The notes: a model not told the origin generated them from the sequence alone. 64,000 nucleotides of DNA from Burkholderiales bacterium (GCA_016213205.1 JACRAZ010000098.1:17587-81586); one strand, 5' to 3'; positions 17,739 through 26,699 are shown, counted from the first letter of the stretch. Translations and numbers: made by a program.

Positions 17739-18545
17739 CTACATCGGCCGGAACAGGTGCCCGAACGCGCGGCTCACCTTCAGCGGCCGTGGCAGGCCGC
17801 GCAGGGCCAGGCTGTAGTGCCCGTTCTCGTCGCGCGTTGCGCTGAGGATGGCGGTGGCATTGACCATCACGCTGCGGTGCACCTGGATGAAGTCGTCCGA
17901 ATCGATGCGCGCCATCAGCTCGCGCAGGCTCATGCGCACCAGCGCCTCGCCGGTCGGCGTCACGACGTTGACGTACTTCTCGGTGGCCTCGAAGCACAGC
18001 ACCTCGGCCACCGGGATCATGCGCACGGTGTTGCCCACGCCAGCGCGGATCACCTTGATGCGCTCGCCGGGCTCGGCCGGCGCCGCCGCGATGGCCTGCA
18101 CGCGCTGCATCAGCGCCGCGCGCTCACCCGCCTCGGGGGGTGCCGTGCGTGCCGCCAGGCGGGCCTGCAGGCGCTGCACGGTCTGCTGCAGGCGCTCGGC
18201 CGTGGCGGGCTTGAGCAGGTAGTCGACCGCGGCACGCTCGAAGGCGGCCACCGCGAACTCGTCGAAGGCGGTGACGAACACGAACAGCGGCTCGGCATGC
18301 CCATCGGGCCAGTCGTCGGCCACCGCCTCGGCCACCGCGATGCCGTTGCGGCCGGGCATCTGGATGTCGAGGAACACGACATCGGGGGTCTCGGCCAGCG
18401 CCAGCTCGGTGGCCCGCAGGCCGTCGTCGGCGATGCCGACGATGCTGAGCTCGGGCCAGGCCTGCGCCAGCAGCCGGCTCAGCGTGCGCGCGAGCACCGG
18501 TTCGTCCTCGGCGATCATGGCGGTGGGGCGGCGGTCGGGTGTCAT
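17739..18545 (-). CDS. LytTR-type response regulator (LytT/AlgR family)
   Basis: A 268-residue protein. The ATG at 18545 is preceded by AAAGGGACCGCC. The receiver domain spans 8-125, with acidic pocket 'AEDE', phospho-acceptor Asp60 in 'VVFLDIQMPG', the Thr in 'VFVTAFDEFA' and Lys in 'DYLLKPA'. A short linker leads to a LytTR DNA-binding domain at about 160-262 ('EVLCFEATEKYVNVVTPTG', 'FIQVHRSVMVN'). It is the downstream partner of the sensor kinase gene, whose stop lies 22 bp upstream of this start. AlgR-like regulators in Betaproteobacteria control surface structures; the target here is unknown. Confidence 0.93.
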   Translation of the reverse strand: MTPDRRPTAMIAEDEPVLARTLSRLLAQAWPELSIVGIADDGLRATELALAETPDVVFLDIQMPGRNGIAVAEAVADDWPDGHAEPLFVFVTAFDEFAVAAFERAAVDYLLKPATAERLQQTVQRLQARLAARTAPPEAGERAALMQRVQAIAAAPAEPGERIKVIRAGVGNTVRMIPVAEVLCFEATEKYVNVVTPTGEALVRMSLRELMARIDSDDFIQVHRSVMVNATAILSATRDENGHYSLALRGLPRPLKVSRAFGHLFRPM

Positions 18546-18567
18546 GGCGGTCCCTTTTGCTGGCCCG

Positions 18568-19650
18568 CTACGCGGGCAGGTGCACGACCGAGCGCACCCC
18601 GGCCGGTTCAAGCCGCAGGAGCCGCAGGTGCGCCTGCGGGCCGTACACCGCCTGCAGCCGCTCGCGCACGTGCCGCAGCCCGTAGCTTGGCGATTCGGGG
18701 CGCGCATCGGCATCGTCCGCGCAGGCCTCGGGGTCCTGCGGGGGCAGGCCCAGGCCGTTGTCGTCGACCCGGATCTCGATGCCCGCATCGCCCGCGCACG
18801 CAACCACCTCGATGTGGCCCGGCCCGACCTTGGGCTCCAGCCCGTGCTTGATGGCGTTTTCCACCAGCGGCTGCAGCAGCATGGGGGGCACCGGTGTGTT
18901 CTCCAGCGCGGCGGGCAGGTCCAGCCGCCAGCTCAGCCGCGGGCCCATGCGCAGCGACATGATCTCGAGGTAGGCCCGCAGCTGCGCGAACTCACGGCCC
19001 AGCGGCACCGAATCGGTCTGCGAGGCCGTCAGCGTGCCGCGCAGGTAGACGATCAGGCGGTCGATCATGGTCTCGGCGCGGTCCGCGTCCTCGCGCACCA
19101 GCCCGCGCAGGTTGGCCAGGGTGTTGAACAGCATGTGCGGCTCGAGCTGCGTGCGCAGCAGGCGCAGCTGGGCCTCGGCCGCGAGGCGCTGCGCCTCGGC
19201 GCGCGCGGTGGCCTCCCTGGCCAGCTGTTCGCGGGTGGCGAAGTGGCGCAGGCCCAGGCCGCCCACCAGCACCGTGAAGAGCACCGGCACCAGGCTGATG
19301 TGCCGGTACCCCACCAGGCGCAGGGGCTCGCCCAGCAGCACGAAGGCGATCTGGTGGCCGAGCAGATAACCAGTTGGAATGGCGATCACGCCGGTCAGCA
19401 GCCAGCGCGTGCCGGCGGCCATCCGTTCGAGCCGGCGCTGGCGCTGCAGCAGGATCACGCAGACCACCATCGTCAGGCCCACGCATTCGGCAAACACGAG
19501 CAGCCGCGCCAGGCTGTCCAGGCCCGGCACCAGGATGTGCAGCAGCGCCGCGGCAACGGCCCACACCACCGCAGCGGCCGCCACGAAGCGGGCGGCGCCC
19601 CGCGCGCTGCGGGGCCACGGCGCGGCACGATGGGGGGAGGACAGGTACAT
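18568..19650 (-). CDS. LytS/AlgZ-type sensor histidine kinase
   Basis: A 360-residue membrane kinase. Four transmembrane helices lie in the first 145 residues ('FVAAAAVVWAVAAALLHILV', 'LLVFAECVGLTMVVCVILL', and helices near 85 and 120). A short coiled coil leads to the His_kinase (PF06580) box 'QLEPHMLFNTLANLRGL', with the phospho-acceptor His. The ATPase has N box 'LVENAIKHGL', and 'VDDNGLGL' and 'GYGLRH'-like glycine motifs. The start at 19650 has only a weak ribosome site; no better in-frame start is seen. It forms a two-gene unit with the LytTR regulator. Confidence 0.92.
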   Translation of the reverse strand: MYLSSPHRAAPWPRSARGAARFVAAAAVVWAVAAALLHILVPGLDSLARLLVFAECVGLTMVVCVILLQRQRRLERMAAGTRWLLTGVIAIPTGYLLGHQIAFVLLGEPLRLVGYRHISLVPVLFTVLVGGLGLRHFATREQLAREATARAEAQRLAAEAQLRLLRTQLEPHMLFNTLANLRGLVREDADRAETMIDRLIVYLRGTLTASQTDSVPLGREFAQLRAYLEIMSLRMGPRLSWRLDLPAALENTPVPPMLLQPLVENAIKHGLEPKVGPGHIEVVACAGDAGIEIRVDDNGLGLPPQDPEACADDADARPESPSYGLRHVRERLQAVYGPQAHLRLLRLEPAGVRSVVHLPA

Positions 19651-19733
19651 GGGGGGTGCAGTGTCGTCGCTGGCGGGGCGCCGGGTCGAGCGGACTGTAG
19701 GGTGGGCGCCAGGCGCTGCCAAGCCGGCGGCGC

Positions 19734-20225
19734 CTAGAGGCCGGCGCCCAGGGCCATGACGGCCCCGACACCCAGCCCGTAGGGCAGGTGCGACACCGTG
19801 CTGGCCAGCAAGGGGTTCGACCCGGCCGGCCCCTGCCGCCCGAACCAGCCCCAGCCGAATGCCGGCAGCAGCAGCAGCCAGGGCAGCAGCGAGGTGAGCG
19901 CGCCAAAGACCACGCCGCCCCAGAGGCGATGCGCGGGCAGCATCCAGCCAGCGGCCTCGAGCCAGGCCGCGTAGACCAGGGCCACCCCGCCGCCGCCGAC
20001 CAGGAAGTGAAACGCCCAGCCCATCCGCACCTCGCCCGGCCGCGCCGGCGAACGCGCGATGTCGGCATGCGCCCATTGCCCGTGCAGCAGGCCCAGCGCC
20101 CAGCGGCCCACCAGCGCGACACTCACGCCGCTGCGCAGGCCCGCCCGGGCGGCGAAGGTTTCGGTGATGTCCATCAGCACCGCACCGAGGATGCCGCCGG
20201 CATAGGCCAACAGGTAGCTGTTCAT
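19734..20225 (-). CDS. DUF2938 family membrane protein
   Basis: A 163-residue protein with four hydrophobic segments ('LLAYAGGILGAVLMDITETF', 'HFLVGGGGVALVYAAWLEAA', a Trp-rich helix 'LLPWLLLLPAFGWGWFG', and 'GLGVGAVMALGAGL'). The length and the N-terminal GxxGAVLMD motif match DUF2938, inner-membrane proteins of unknown role. It lies between the two-component genes and the small Cys-rich gene, all on the minus strand, but gaps of about 80 bp leave co-transcription uncertain. Confidence 0.8.
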   Translation of the reverse strand: MNSYLLAYAGGILGAVLMDITETFAARAGLRSGVSVALVGRWALGLLHGQWAHADIARSPARPGEVRMGWAFHFLVGGGGVALVYAAWLEAAGWMLPAHRLWGGVVFGALTSLLPWLLLLPAFGWGWFGRQGPAGSNPLLASTVSHLPYGLGVGAVMALGAGL

Positions 20226-20303
20226 CGTCGAGTTCCTGGGGGGCTGCGGGGTGGAGGGGGGTGCGGCGCCGGGGTGCCGACGCCGTGACGGGGGTCATCC
20301 GGC

Positions 20304-20501
20304 TCAGGACGAGGCGCAGGGGGCACCGGCACCGCAGCGGCACTGGGGGCCGCATGGGCACTGGGCACCGCACGCGCACTGCGGACCGCAGGCGCAGGCA
20401 GCCGGTGCGGCAGCCTGTGCGGCGGCTTGCTTGCAGCCGCAGGTGCAGGCCGCGCCGGGACAGGTGGTGCAGGTGCAGGAGGTTTGCTGGGAGGCGTTCA
20501 T
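20304..20501 (-). CDS. Small metallothionein-like Cys-rich protein
   Basis: A 65-residue protein with 15 cysteines. The start at 20501 has a good ribosome site (AAGGAAACCACC-ATG); the longer in-frame start at 20552 does not. The N-terminal part has 'CTCTTCPGAACTCGC'. After an Ala-rich spacer come three near-identical units of the form CxCG-x-Q. There are almost no hydrophobic residues. Such density of CxC pairs is typical of metallothioneins and other soft-metal (Cu, Zn, Cd) sequestering proteins. I do not recognise it as a named family. The metal-binding role is inferred from composition only. Confidence 0.7.
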   Translation of the reverse strand: MNASQQTSCTCTTCPGAACTCGCKQAAAQAAAPAACACGPQCACGAQCPCGPQCRCGAGAPCASS

Positions 20502-20876
20502 GGTGGTTTCCTTCGGGTTGCATCGTCGACGGGATGTCTTCGATGGCCACACTGTGTTCGTCGGGGCCGCGCGAGCCCAGCGCCACGAGACGAACGGTCG
20601 GCGCCGGTGCGGGAGCGGTCATGCCGATCGACTGAACGGTGACGGCAGCGCGCGGTGCCCGCCGGGCCTGTGCAACCCGGCCATCCTGCAGGGGGCGCCT
20701 GGCGGCGATGGCGGCGTCGGCATGGGGGGCACGCCGCGTTGATGGCCTTTGACTCGGCCGGCTCGCGTGCCATGCTGCGGAGCGTGCCATGTCGATTTGG
20801 CACCCGGTCGTTCGTCGGGGGATGGTTGGCGCCCTGATGCAGGCGCGCCGACGGGTCAACCCAACAGGAGTGGAAC
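20502..20876. other. Intergenic region, no convincing gene
   Basis: About 375 bp between the divergent Cys-rich and DUF1428 genes. Open frames here lack plausible starts and have shadow-like composition rich in Arg/Ala. It presumably holds the promoters of both genes. I see no clear hairpin or operator. Confidence 0.5.
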
Positions 20877-21245
20877 ATGTCCTACATCGATGGTTTCGTG
20901 ATCGCGGTTCCCACCGCCAACAAGCAGAAGTTCATCGAGCACGCGCGCCAGCTCGACCCGATATTCATCGAGTTGGGCGCCATCCGTGTGATCGAGGGTT
21001 GGGGCGACGACGTCCCGGACGGCAAGCTCACCGACTTCCGCCGCGCTGTCCAGGCCACGGCAGAGGAGACGGTGGCCTTCTCGTGGGTCGAGTGGCCGGA
21101 CAAGGCCACGCGCGATGCCGCCATGCAGAAGATGATGGAAGACCCGCGCATGGATCCGTCCACCCCGGGCAACCCGCCGATGCCCTTCGACGGCAAACGC
21201 ATGATCTTCGGTGGCTTCGAACCGGTGGTCGAAGTGAAGGCGTGA
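20877..21245 (+). CDS. DUF1428 family protein
   Basis: A 122-residue soluble protein with a strong ribosome site (AGGAGTGGAAC-ATG). The start 'MSYIDGFVIAVPTANKQKF' and the segment 'WPDKATRDAAMQKMM' followed by 'MPFDGKRMIFGGFEP' are the conserved features of DUF1428, a dimeric alpha/beta-barrel (ABM-like) family of unknown function. The full usual length is present. It has no operon partner here. Confidence 0.93.
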   Translation: MSYIDGFVIAVPTANKQKFIEHARQLDPIFIELGAIRVIEGWGDDVPDGKLTDFRRAVQATAEETVAFSWVEWPDKATRDAAMQKMMEDPRMDPSTPGNPPMPFDGKRMIFGGFEPVVEVKA

Positions 21246-21484
21246 GCGGCAGCGGCGCGCCGCGGGCCGGGCGTGCACCGGCGTGCATCCGTTGGCGCAA
21301 GCCGACGCCACCCGCGCCAAGCGCCCGAAGGACGCTGAGCACTCCCTGCGCGGCTTCACCGGCCGCGATACCTGCTCAACGCTGACGATCGCGCGATGCC
21401 CGCGCGTGCGCCGCGTCCAGTACGTGTACGCCACTGCAGCAGCGGCCCGATCGTCGGCGCCGAGGGCCTGAGCTCGTCTATCGC
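21246..21484. other. Intergenic region, no gene seen
   Basis: Sequence between the DUF1428 gene and the kinase remnant. No frame has family-like composition. It probably belongs to the decayed neighbourhood of the CheA-like remnant. Confidence 0.4.
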
Positions 21485-21979
21485 CTGAACCCCTGGGGGG
21501 GCTGGTTCCTGGTACGGGCTGAGGCAAGAACCGCTGGCCGCAAGGGTCCGGGCCGCCGTGCGTCGGTGGAGAAGTTCCTGATGGTCGAGCGCGACCGGCT
21601 GGCTGAGACGCTGCAGCTGCTGATGGGCGTGGACCAGAGCGACACCGATGCGATGCGCCTGGCGCTGCGGCACGAGGGCACCACCCTGCACATGCTGGGC
21701 ACGAAGCCACCCGGCGAGATCCTCTCGGGCACCATCGAATCCCTGCCATCCTTGGCCAAGGAGCTGGGCAAGGCGGCGCCGCAGGTGCATATCGAAGACC
21801 ATGGCCTCATGGTGCGCACTCAGGCTTCGGCACTGCTCAAGACCCTCTTCACGCACTTGCTGCGCGACCCGGTCGACCATGCCCACTCGCGTCATGCCGA
21901 CCTTGCGGACTTTGCTCGTTGGGCGTGCACGGAAGGAGGTCTCATCGGCAGGAAGGCGTTTCGCGATCGTCTGACCTGA
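21485..21979 (+). pseudogene. Remnant of a CheA-like / hybrid sensor histidine kinase
   Basis: One open frame (GTG possible at 21566, 137 residues) contains 'SGTIESLPSLAKELGKAAP', 'VHIEDHGLMVRTQAS' and 'LLKTLFTHLLRDPVDHA'. These closely resemble the dimerisation and N-box region of CheA-like hybrid kinases, where the N box normally reads HLxRNxxDHG. Here the conserved Asn is Asp, the reading then diverges, and the G boxes, receiver domains and N-terminal region are absent. It is therefore probably a decayed fragment; it could still be translated as a short protein. The family assignment comes from remembered motif similarity. Confidence 0.5.
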
Positions 21980-22050
21980 TCCGTGAGGTTCAGCGCAATG
22001 CGCAGGCGGTGCGAGGTGCCGCTTCTGAAGAATCCGTACAGCGTCATCGA

Positions 22051-22770
22051 TCAGACTCCGAGATACTGGTGGACGATCTCCGGCTGCGCCTGCAGTGCGG
22101 CACTGTCGCCCTGCCAGACGACGCGCCCTTTCTCGATCACGACATGCCGGTCCGCCAGGTTCAGCAGCTGGCCCACGTTCTTGTCGATCACGATCTGCGC
22201 CAGGCCTTCGCGCTTGAGCTCACCCAGGGTGCGCCAGATCTCCGCGCGGATGAGCGGCGCGAGCCCTTCGGTCGCCTCGTCCAGCACCAGCAGCTTCGGG
22301 TTGGTCATCAGCGCGCGGCCGATCGCCAGCATCTGCTGTTCGCCGCCGGACAGCTGCGAGCCGAGGTTGGTCCGCCGCTCCTTCAGGCGCGGGAAGAATG
22401 CGTACACACGGTCCAGCGTCCAGCATTCGGTGCGCCTGTCGCGGCGGGGCGTGAAGGCCGTGGCGACCAGGTTCTCCTCGACCGTCAAGGCCGTGAAGAT
22501 CTGCCGGCCTTCAGGCACGAGCGCCAGCCCGCGCCGCGCCACGCGGTGCGAGGGCAGCCCGTCGGCCCGCGCACCGTCAACCTCGATCGTGCCGGCGCTC
22601 GCCGGCAGCATGCCGAACAGGCACTTCACCGTCGTGGAGCGCCCCATGCCGTTGCGCCCCAGCAGCGTGATCACCTCGCCGGGCTGAACCTCGAAGGACA
22701 CGTCGAACAGCACCTGGGCCCGGCCATAGCCTGCCTGCAGCCCGCGCACCGAGAGAAACGGAGTGGTCAT
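22051..22770 (-). CDS. livF: Branched-chain-type ABC transporter ATPase (LivF)
   Basis: A 239-residue ATPase, last gene of the salicylate operon. Signature 'LSGGEQQMLAIGRAL', Walker B 'LLVLDEATEGLAP' and the typical LivF C-terminus ('IVHQYLGV') are present. The Walker A reads GRNGMGRSTT, so the usual Lys (GxNGxGKTT) is Arg. Translation of the complement at 22640-22660 confirms an Arg codon (CGC). The Q loop and H loop region also deviates: after 'LAQIVIDKN' the usual 'VEQN' is changed. Starts 10 bp after livG. Probably imports an aromatic acid together with LivG/M/H and the binding protein. Confidence 0.9.
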   Translation of the reverse strand: MTTPFLSVRGLQAGYGRAQVLFDVSFEVQPGEVITLLGRNGMGRSTTVKCLFGMLPASAGTIEVDGARADGLPSHRVARRGLALVPEGRQIFTALTVEENLVATAFTPRRDRRTECWTLDRVYAFFPRLKERRTNLGSQLSGGEQQMLAIGRALMTNPKLLVLDEATEGLAPLIRAEIWRTLGELKREGLAQIVIDKNVGQLLNLADRHVVIEKGRVVWQGDSAALQAQPEIVHQYLGV

Positions 22771-22780
22771 CGCGGGCTCC

Positions 22781-23527
22781 TCAGACCAGTTCGTCGCCGA
22801 GGTACACCGCCCGCACCTCGGGGTGGGCGCGGATCTCGTCGGCCGTGCCGGTGAACATCACCCGCCCGTACACCAGCACGCTGATGCGGTCGGCGAGCGC
22901 GAAGACGGCATCCATGTCGTGCTCGACCAGCAGGATGGTGTAGCGCCGCTTCAGGCGCTGCAGCAGTTCGGTGACGGCCGCCGATTCCTGCACGCTCATG
23001 CCGGCCATCGGCTCGTCGAGCAGCAGGAACTTGGGGTTCGCGGCGAGCGCCATCGCCAGCTCGAGCTGGCGCCGTTGCCCGTAGGCCAGCTCGCCTGCGG
23101 CGGTGTCGGCGTACGCCGCCAGCCCCGCAGCCTCGACGGCCTCCTGGGCCGCCGCGCGTGCACGGGCGTCCGCGAGCATCGGACGCCAGAAGCCCCAGGC
23201 CTGCTGCCGCGCGCCCAGCGCGGACAGCGCGGCGTTCTCGAGCACCGTGAATTCCTCGAAGATGGACGTGATCTGGTACGAGCGCAGCAGCCCGCTGCGG
23301 GCGCGGCGGTGGATGGGATCGGCCGTCACGTCCCGACCGTCGAAGCGGATGCGGCCGGCGTTGGAACGCAGCTCGCCACTGAGCTGGTTGATCAGCGTGG
23401 TCTTGCCGGCGCCGTTGGGCCCGATCAGCGCATGCAGTTCACCGCTGCGGATGTCCAGCGAGACGCCGTCGGTCACCACCAGCGCGCCGAAGCGCTTGAC
23501 GAGCCCCTCGGTCTGCAGCGCGGCCAT
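22781..23527 (-). CDS. livG: Branched-chain-type ABC transporter ATPase (LivG)
   Basis: A 248-residue ATPase with canonical Walker A 'GPNGAGKTTL', signature 'LAYGQRRQLELAMAL', Walker B 'LLLDEPMAGMS' and H loop 'LLVEHDMDAVF'. The long insertion between Walker A and the signature ('GLLRSYQITSIFEEFTVLEN') is typical of LivG. The ATG overlaps the livM stop (ATGA), so the two are coupled. Confidence 0.93.
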   Translation of the reverse strand: MAALQTEGLVKRFGALVVTDGVSLDIRSGELHALIGPNGAGKTTLINQLSGELRSNAGRIRFDGRDVTADPIHRRARSGLLRSYQITSIFEEFTVLENAALSALGARQQAWGFWRPMLADARARAAAQEAVEAAGLAAYADTAAGELAYGQRRQLELAMALAANPKFLLLDEPMAGMSVQESAAVTELLQRLKRRYTILLVEHDMDAVFALADRISVLVYGRVMFTGTADEIRAHPEVRAVYLGDELV

Positions 23528-24522
23528 CACACGCTCCCCGGCGCCGGCACGGCCGCCAGCACGTGTGGCCTGTGGCGCCGGTCCAGCACCTCCAGCCAGC
23601 CCACGAGGCCTCGGCGTCCGAAGAGCGCCACCAGCACGATCAACGGCCCGAACACGGCCATCCAGTGCTCGGTGAACGCCTTCAGCACCTCTTCGAGGCC
23701 GATGAACACCAGCGCGCCCAGCAAGGGCCCGAACACGGTGCCGATGCCGCCAAGCACCACCATCACGATCAGTTCGCCGGACACCGTCCAGGCCATCGTG
23801 CTGGGCGAGACGAAGGCATTGAGGTTGGCGAGCAGCACGCCCGCCAGCGAACACAGGGTGCCCGACAGCACGAAGGCCAGCAGCTGCACCTGGCGCGCCT
23901 GCAGGCCGATGGCGTTGATGCGCCTGGCGTTCTGCCGGGCACCGCGCAGTGCCATGCCAAAGGGCGCCAGGCGCAGGCGAGCCATCCACCAGGTGACGAC
24001 CACCAGCACCAGCCAGGCGGCGTAGTAGACGTGGGCCGCGGCGCCCAGGTCGAACGGTCCGAAGCGGCTGGCGGCGGCCACCGGCAAGCCGTCGTCTCCG
24101 CCGTACTGCTTCAGGCTCACGAGCAGGAAGTACCCCATCTGCGCGAATGCCAGCGTGATCATGATGAAGGCCATGCCGGAGGTGCGCAGGCTGATGGCGC
24201 CAACCACCAGCCCGATCGCGCCCGCCGCCAGCACCGCCACGCCCAGGTGGAGCCAGCCGCTGCCCAGGCCGTGGAACGCACACAGCCCGACCGCATAGGC
24301 CCCGACGCCCAGGAACAGCGCATGCCCGAAGCTGACCAGCCCGCCATAGCCCAGCGCGAGGTTGAGCGCGCTGGCCGCCACCGCATAGATCAGGATGCGG
24401 GCGAAGAAGGCCGTCCAGAACGGCTGCTCGAATCCGGTGGCCAGCGCAGGCACCGCCGCCAGCGAAGCCAGCAGCAGCAGCGGAATCCAGTGCGACGGCC
24501 GAAGGGCCAACAAGGTCTTCAT
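23527..24522 (-). CDS. livM: Branched-chain-type ABC transporter permease (LivM)
   Basis: A 331-residue permease with about ten hydrophobic segments and the LivM hallmarks 'NLALGYGGLVSFGHALFLG' and 'LGGIGTVFGPLLGALVF'. It forms the membrane channel with LivH. Starts 10 bp after livH. Confidence 0.93.
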   Translation of the reverse strand: MKTLLALRPSHWIPLLLLASLAAVPALATGFEQPFWTAFFARILIYAVAASALNLALGYGGLVSFGHALFLGVGAYAVGLCAFHGLGSGWLHLGVAVLAAGAIGLVVGAISLRTSGMAFIMITLAFAQMGYFLLVSLKQYGGDDGLPVAAASRFGPFDLGAAAHVYYAAWLVLVVVTWWMARLRLAPFGMALRGARQNARRINAIGLQARQVQLLAFVLSGTLCSLAGVLLANLNAFVSPSTMAWTVSGELIVMVVLGGIGTVFGPLLGALVFIGLEEVLKAFTEHWMAVFGPLIVLVALFGRRGLVGWLEVLDRRHRPHVLAAVPAPGSV

Positions 24523-24532
24523 CAGCTCATCC

Positions 24533-25453
24533 TCAGCCGCGGTGCGCAGGGAACAGGCCTTGCGGACGCAACGCCAGCACGCCGGCCATCAACAGGTACA
24601 CGCTCATCGAGGCCAGCGCCGGGCCGGCCGCATCGGCGACGGAGCGCTCGGCCACCTGGCGCAGCAGCAGTGGCAGCAGCACCCGGCCGAGCGTGTCGAC
24701 CACCCCCACGATCAGTGCGCCGTAGAACGCACCGGAGACCGACCCGATGCCACCGATCACGATGACGACCAGCGTCGTGATCAGCACAGGCTCGCCCATG
24801 CCCGACTGCACCGACAGCACCGGCCCGGCCATGGCGCCGGCCACGCCGGCCAGCATCGCGCCCACGCCGAACAGCAGCGCGTTGAGCAGGCCGATGTTCA
24901 CGCCGAGCGCGCTGACCAGCTGCGGGTTCTGCGCGCCGGCACGGATCAGCATGCCCACACGCGTCTTGTGGATCAGCAGCCAGGAACCCGCCGCGACAAC
25001 GAGACCGACGCCGATGATCGCGAAGCGGTAGGACGGATAGGTGAACCCGAACAGATCCACCGTGCCGCTCAGCGCCTCGGGCACCTGCACGAACAGCGGT
25101 TGCGGGCCCCAGACGATGCGCACCAGCTCGTTGAAGAACATCACCAGGCCGAAGGTCGCCAGCACGTGGTCCAGGTGATCACGCCGGTACAGGCGCGAGA
25201 CGATGGCGATCTCCAGCACCAGGCCAATGGCCAGCGCGGCGGCCATCGCCGCGCCCAGTGCCACCAGGAAGGAGCCGCTGGCGCCGTAGGCCAACGCCCC
25301 GGCGTAGGCGCCGGCCATGTACAGCGAACCATGTGCCAGGTTCACGAAACTCATGATGCCGAACACGAGCGTGAGCCCCGCTGCCAGCAGGAACAGCAGC
25401 ACGCCGTACTGCAGCCCGTTGAGCAGCTGCGCGAGCAGCAGCATGGCACTCAT
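24533..25453 (-). CDS. livH: Branched-chain-type ABC transporter permease (LivH)
   Basis: A 306-residue permease. The start at 25453 (MSAMLLLAQLLNG) is preferred over the in-frame ATG at 25501, which lies inside the upstream gene. LivH features are 'LTLVFGIMSFVNLAHGSLYM' and 'IVIGGIGSVSGAFYGALI'. Eight to nine hydrophobic helices are visible. Located 10 bp after the binding-protein gene. Confidence 0.93.
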   Translation of the reverse strand: MSAMLLLAQLLNGLQYGVLLFLLAAGLTLVFGIMSFVNLAHGSLYMAGAYAGALAYGASGSFLVALGAAMAAALAIGLVLEIAIVSRLYRRDHLDHVLATFGLVMFFNELVRIVWGPQPLFVQVPEALSGTVDLFGFTYPSYRFAIIGVGLVVAAGSWLLIHKTRVGMLIRAGAQNPQLVSALGVNIGLLNALLFGVGAMLAGVAGAMAGPVLSVQSGMGEPVLITTLVVIVIGGIGSVSGAFYGALIVGVVDTLGRVLLPLLLRQVAERSVADAAGPALASMSVYLLMAGVLALRPQGLFPAHRG

Positions 25454-25463
25454 GATGTTCGCC

Positions 25464-26624
25464 TCAGGGCAGCGGGCACTGCGCGGCGTACGGATCGACA
25501 TGCCCCTTCAATGGCGTGCCGACCAGCCGGGTGACGAGCTTGCCGCCATCGCGCGTGGTCTCGAAGGCGTAGTAGTCCTGCACCGGCATGTGGTTCTTGC
25601 CGAAGGCGAACGGCCCGCGCACCGACTTCAGCTCGCTGCCCGCGGCCTTCACCGCCGCGGCGAGCTTCTTGGTGTCGCCCCCGGACTTCTGCAGCGCGAT
25701 GTCGAGCAGGTTCGCCGCGTCGTAGCCCGTGGCCGCATACAGGCTGGGCGTGCGCTTGTACCTGGCCTCGAACGCGGCGACGAACTTTCGGTTCTCCGGG
25801 TTGTCGAGCGACGCGTCGTACATGCCCCCGCTGATGGTGCCGACGGCCGCCTCGCGCAGCGATGGCAGCGTGGTGCCGTCGACCGTGAAGACCGAGTACA
25901 GCGGCAGCTTGCCCGTGAGCCCGGCCTGGCTCATCTGCTTGACGAAGTTGATGCCCATGCCGCCGGGGTAGAACACGAACAGCGCCTCCGGCTTGGCCGC
26001 CTGCAGCTGGGCGATCTCGGCCGAGTAGTCGGGCTGGTTGACCTGGGTGTAGACCTCGTCGACCACCTGCCCCTTGTAGAAACGCTTGAAGCCGGCCAGC
26101 ATGTCCTTGCCGGCCTGGTAGTTCGGCGCCATCAGGTAGACCCGCTTGATGCCGCGGTCCTGCGCGAACTTGCCCATCGCCTCGGCGGCGCCGTCGTTCT
26201 GCCAGGCCATCGAGAAGAGGTTGGCCTTGCACTGCGCGCCGGCCAAAGGCGAGGGGCCGGCATTGGTGGCGATCGCCACCACGCCGGACTCGGCGATGCG
26301 CGGCAAGCTGCCCATCAGCACGTTCGAGAACGAGAGGCCGACGATGGCGTCGACCTTGTCCTTGTCGATCAGCTTGCGCACCGCCTGCTGGCCCACTTCG
26401 GGCTTGAGCTGGTCGTCTTCCTTGACGAGGGTGATCGCCTGGCCGCCAAGTTTGCCGCCGCGCTGTTCGAGCGCGAGCAGGAAGCCGTCGACCTGGTCCT
26501 GGCCGACCAGGGCCTGGGGGCCGGACAGCGGCGCCATCAGGCCGATCGTGGCCGCCGAGGCGGTGGCTGCGGCCGCGGCCAGCGCGGTGCCGCACAGCGC
26601 GGTGAGAAGGGTGCGTTCGAACAT
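25464..26624 (-). CDS. ABC transporter periplasmic substrate-binding protein (LivK-like, aromatic acid)
   Basis: A 386-residue protein with a signal peptide ('LLTALCGTALAAAAATASA', cleavage before ATIGLM) and a Peripla_BP_6 fold: 'IGLMAPLSGPQALVGQDQVD', 'AIVGLSFSNVLMGSLP', 'YSVFTVDG', 'YAATGYDAANLLDIAL'. Ribosome site GGAGACACACC precedes the start. Embedded between the hydroxylase genes and the permeases, so the ligand is probably salicylate, gentisate or a related aromatic acid (inference from context); similar proteins bind benzoate-type compounds. Confidence 0.9.
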   Translation of the reverse strand: MFERTLLTALCGTALAAAAATASAATIGLMAPLSGPQALVGQDQVDGFLLALEQRGGKLGGQAITLVKEDDQLKPEVGQQAVRKLIDKDKVDAIVGLSFSNVLMGSLPRIAESGVVAIATNAGPSPLAGAQCKANLFSMAWQNDGAAEAMGKFAQDRGIKRVYLMAPNYQAGKDMLAGFKRFYKGQVVDEVYTQVNQPDYSAEIAQLQAAKPEALFVFYPGGMGINFVKQMSQAGLTGKLPLYSVFTVDGTTLPSLREAAVGTISGGMYDASLDNPENRKFVAAFEARYKRTPSLYAATGYDAANLLDIALQKSGGDTKKLAAAVKAAGSELKSVRGPFAFGKNHMPVQDYYAFETTRDGGKLVTRLVGTPLKGHVDPYAAQCPLP

Positions 26625-26699
26625 GGTGTGTCTCCGTTGGAGATGAGTTGGCCCTCGGGACCGTCGCGAACGGTCCCGGCGGACAGGGTCAGTGGGCTG

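Noticed and set aside
20502..20876. 126-codon minus-strand open frame upstream of the Cys-rich gene
   Set aside because: It covers the DUF1428 promoter and ribosome site, and its residues are Arg/Pro-rich without recognisable features.
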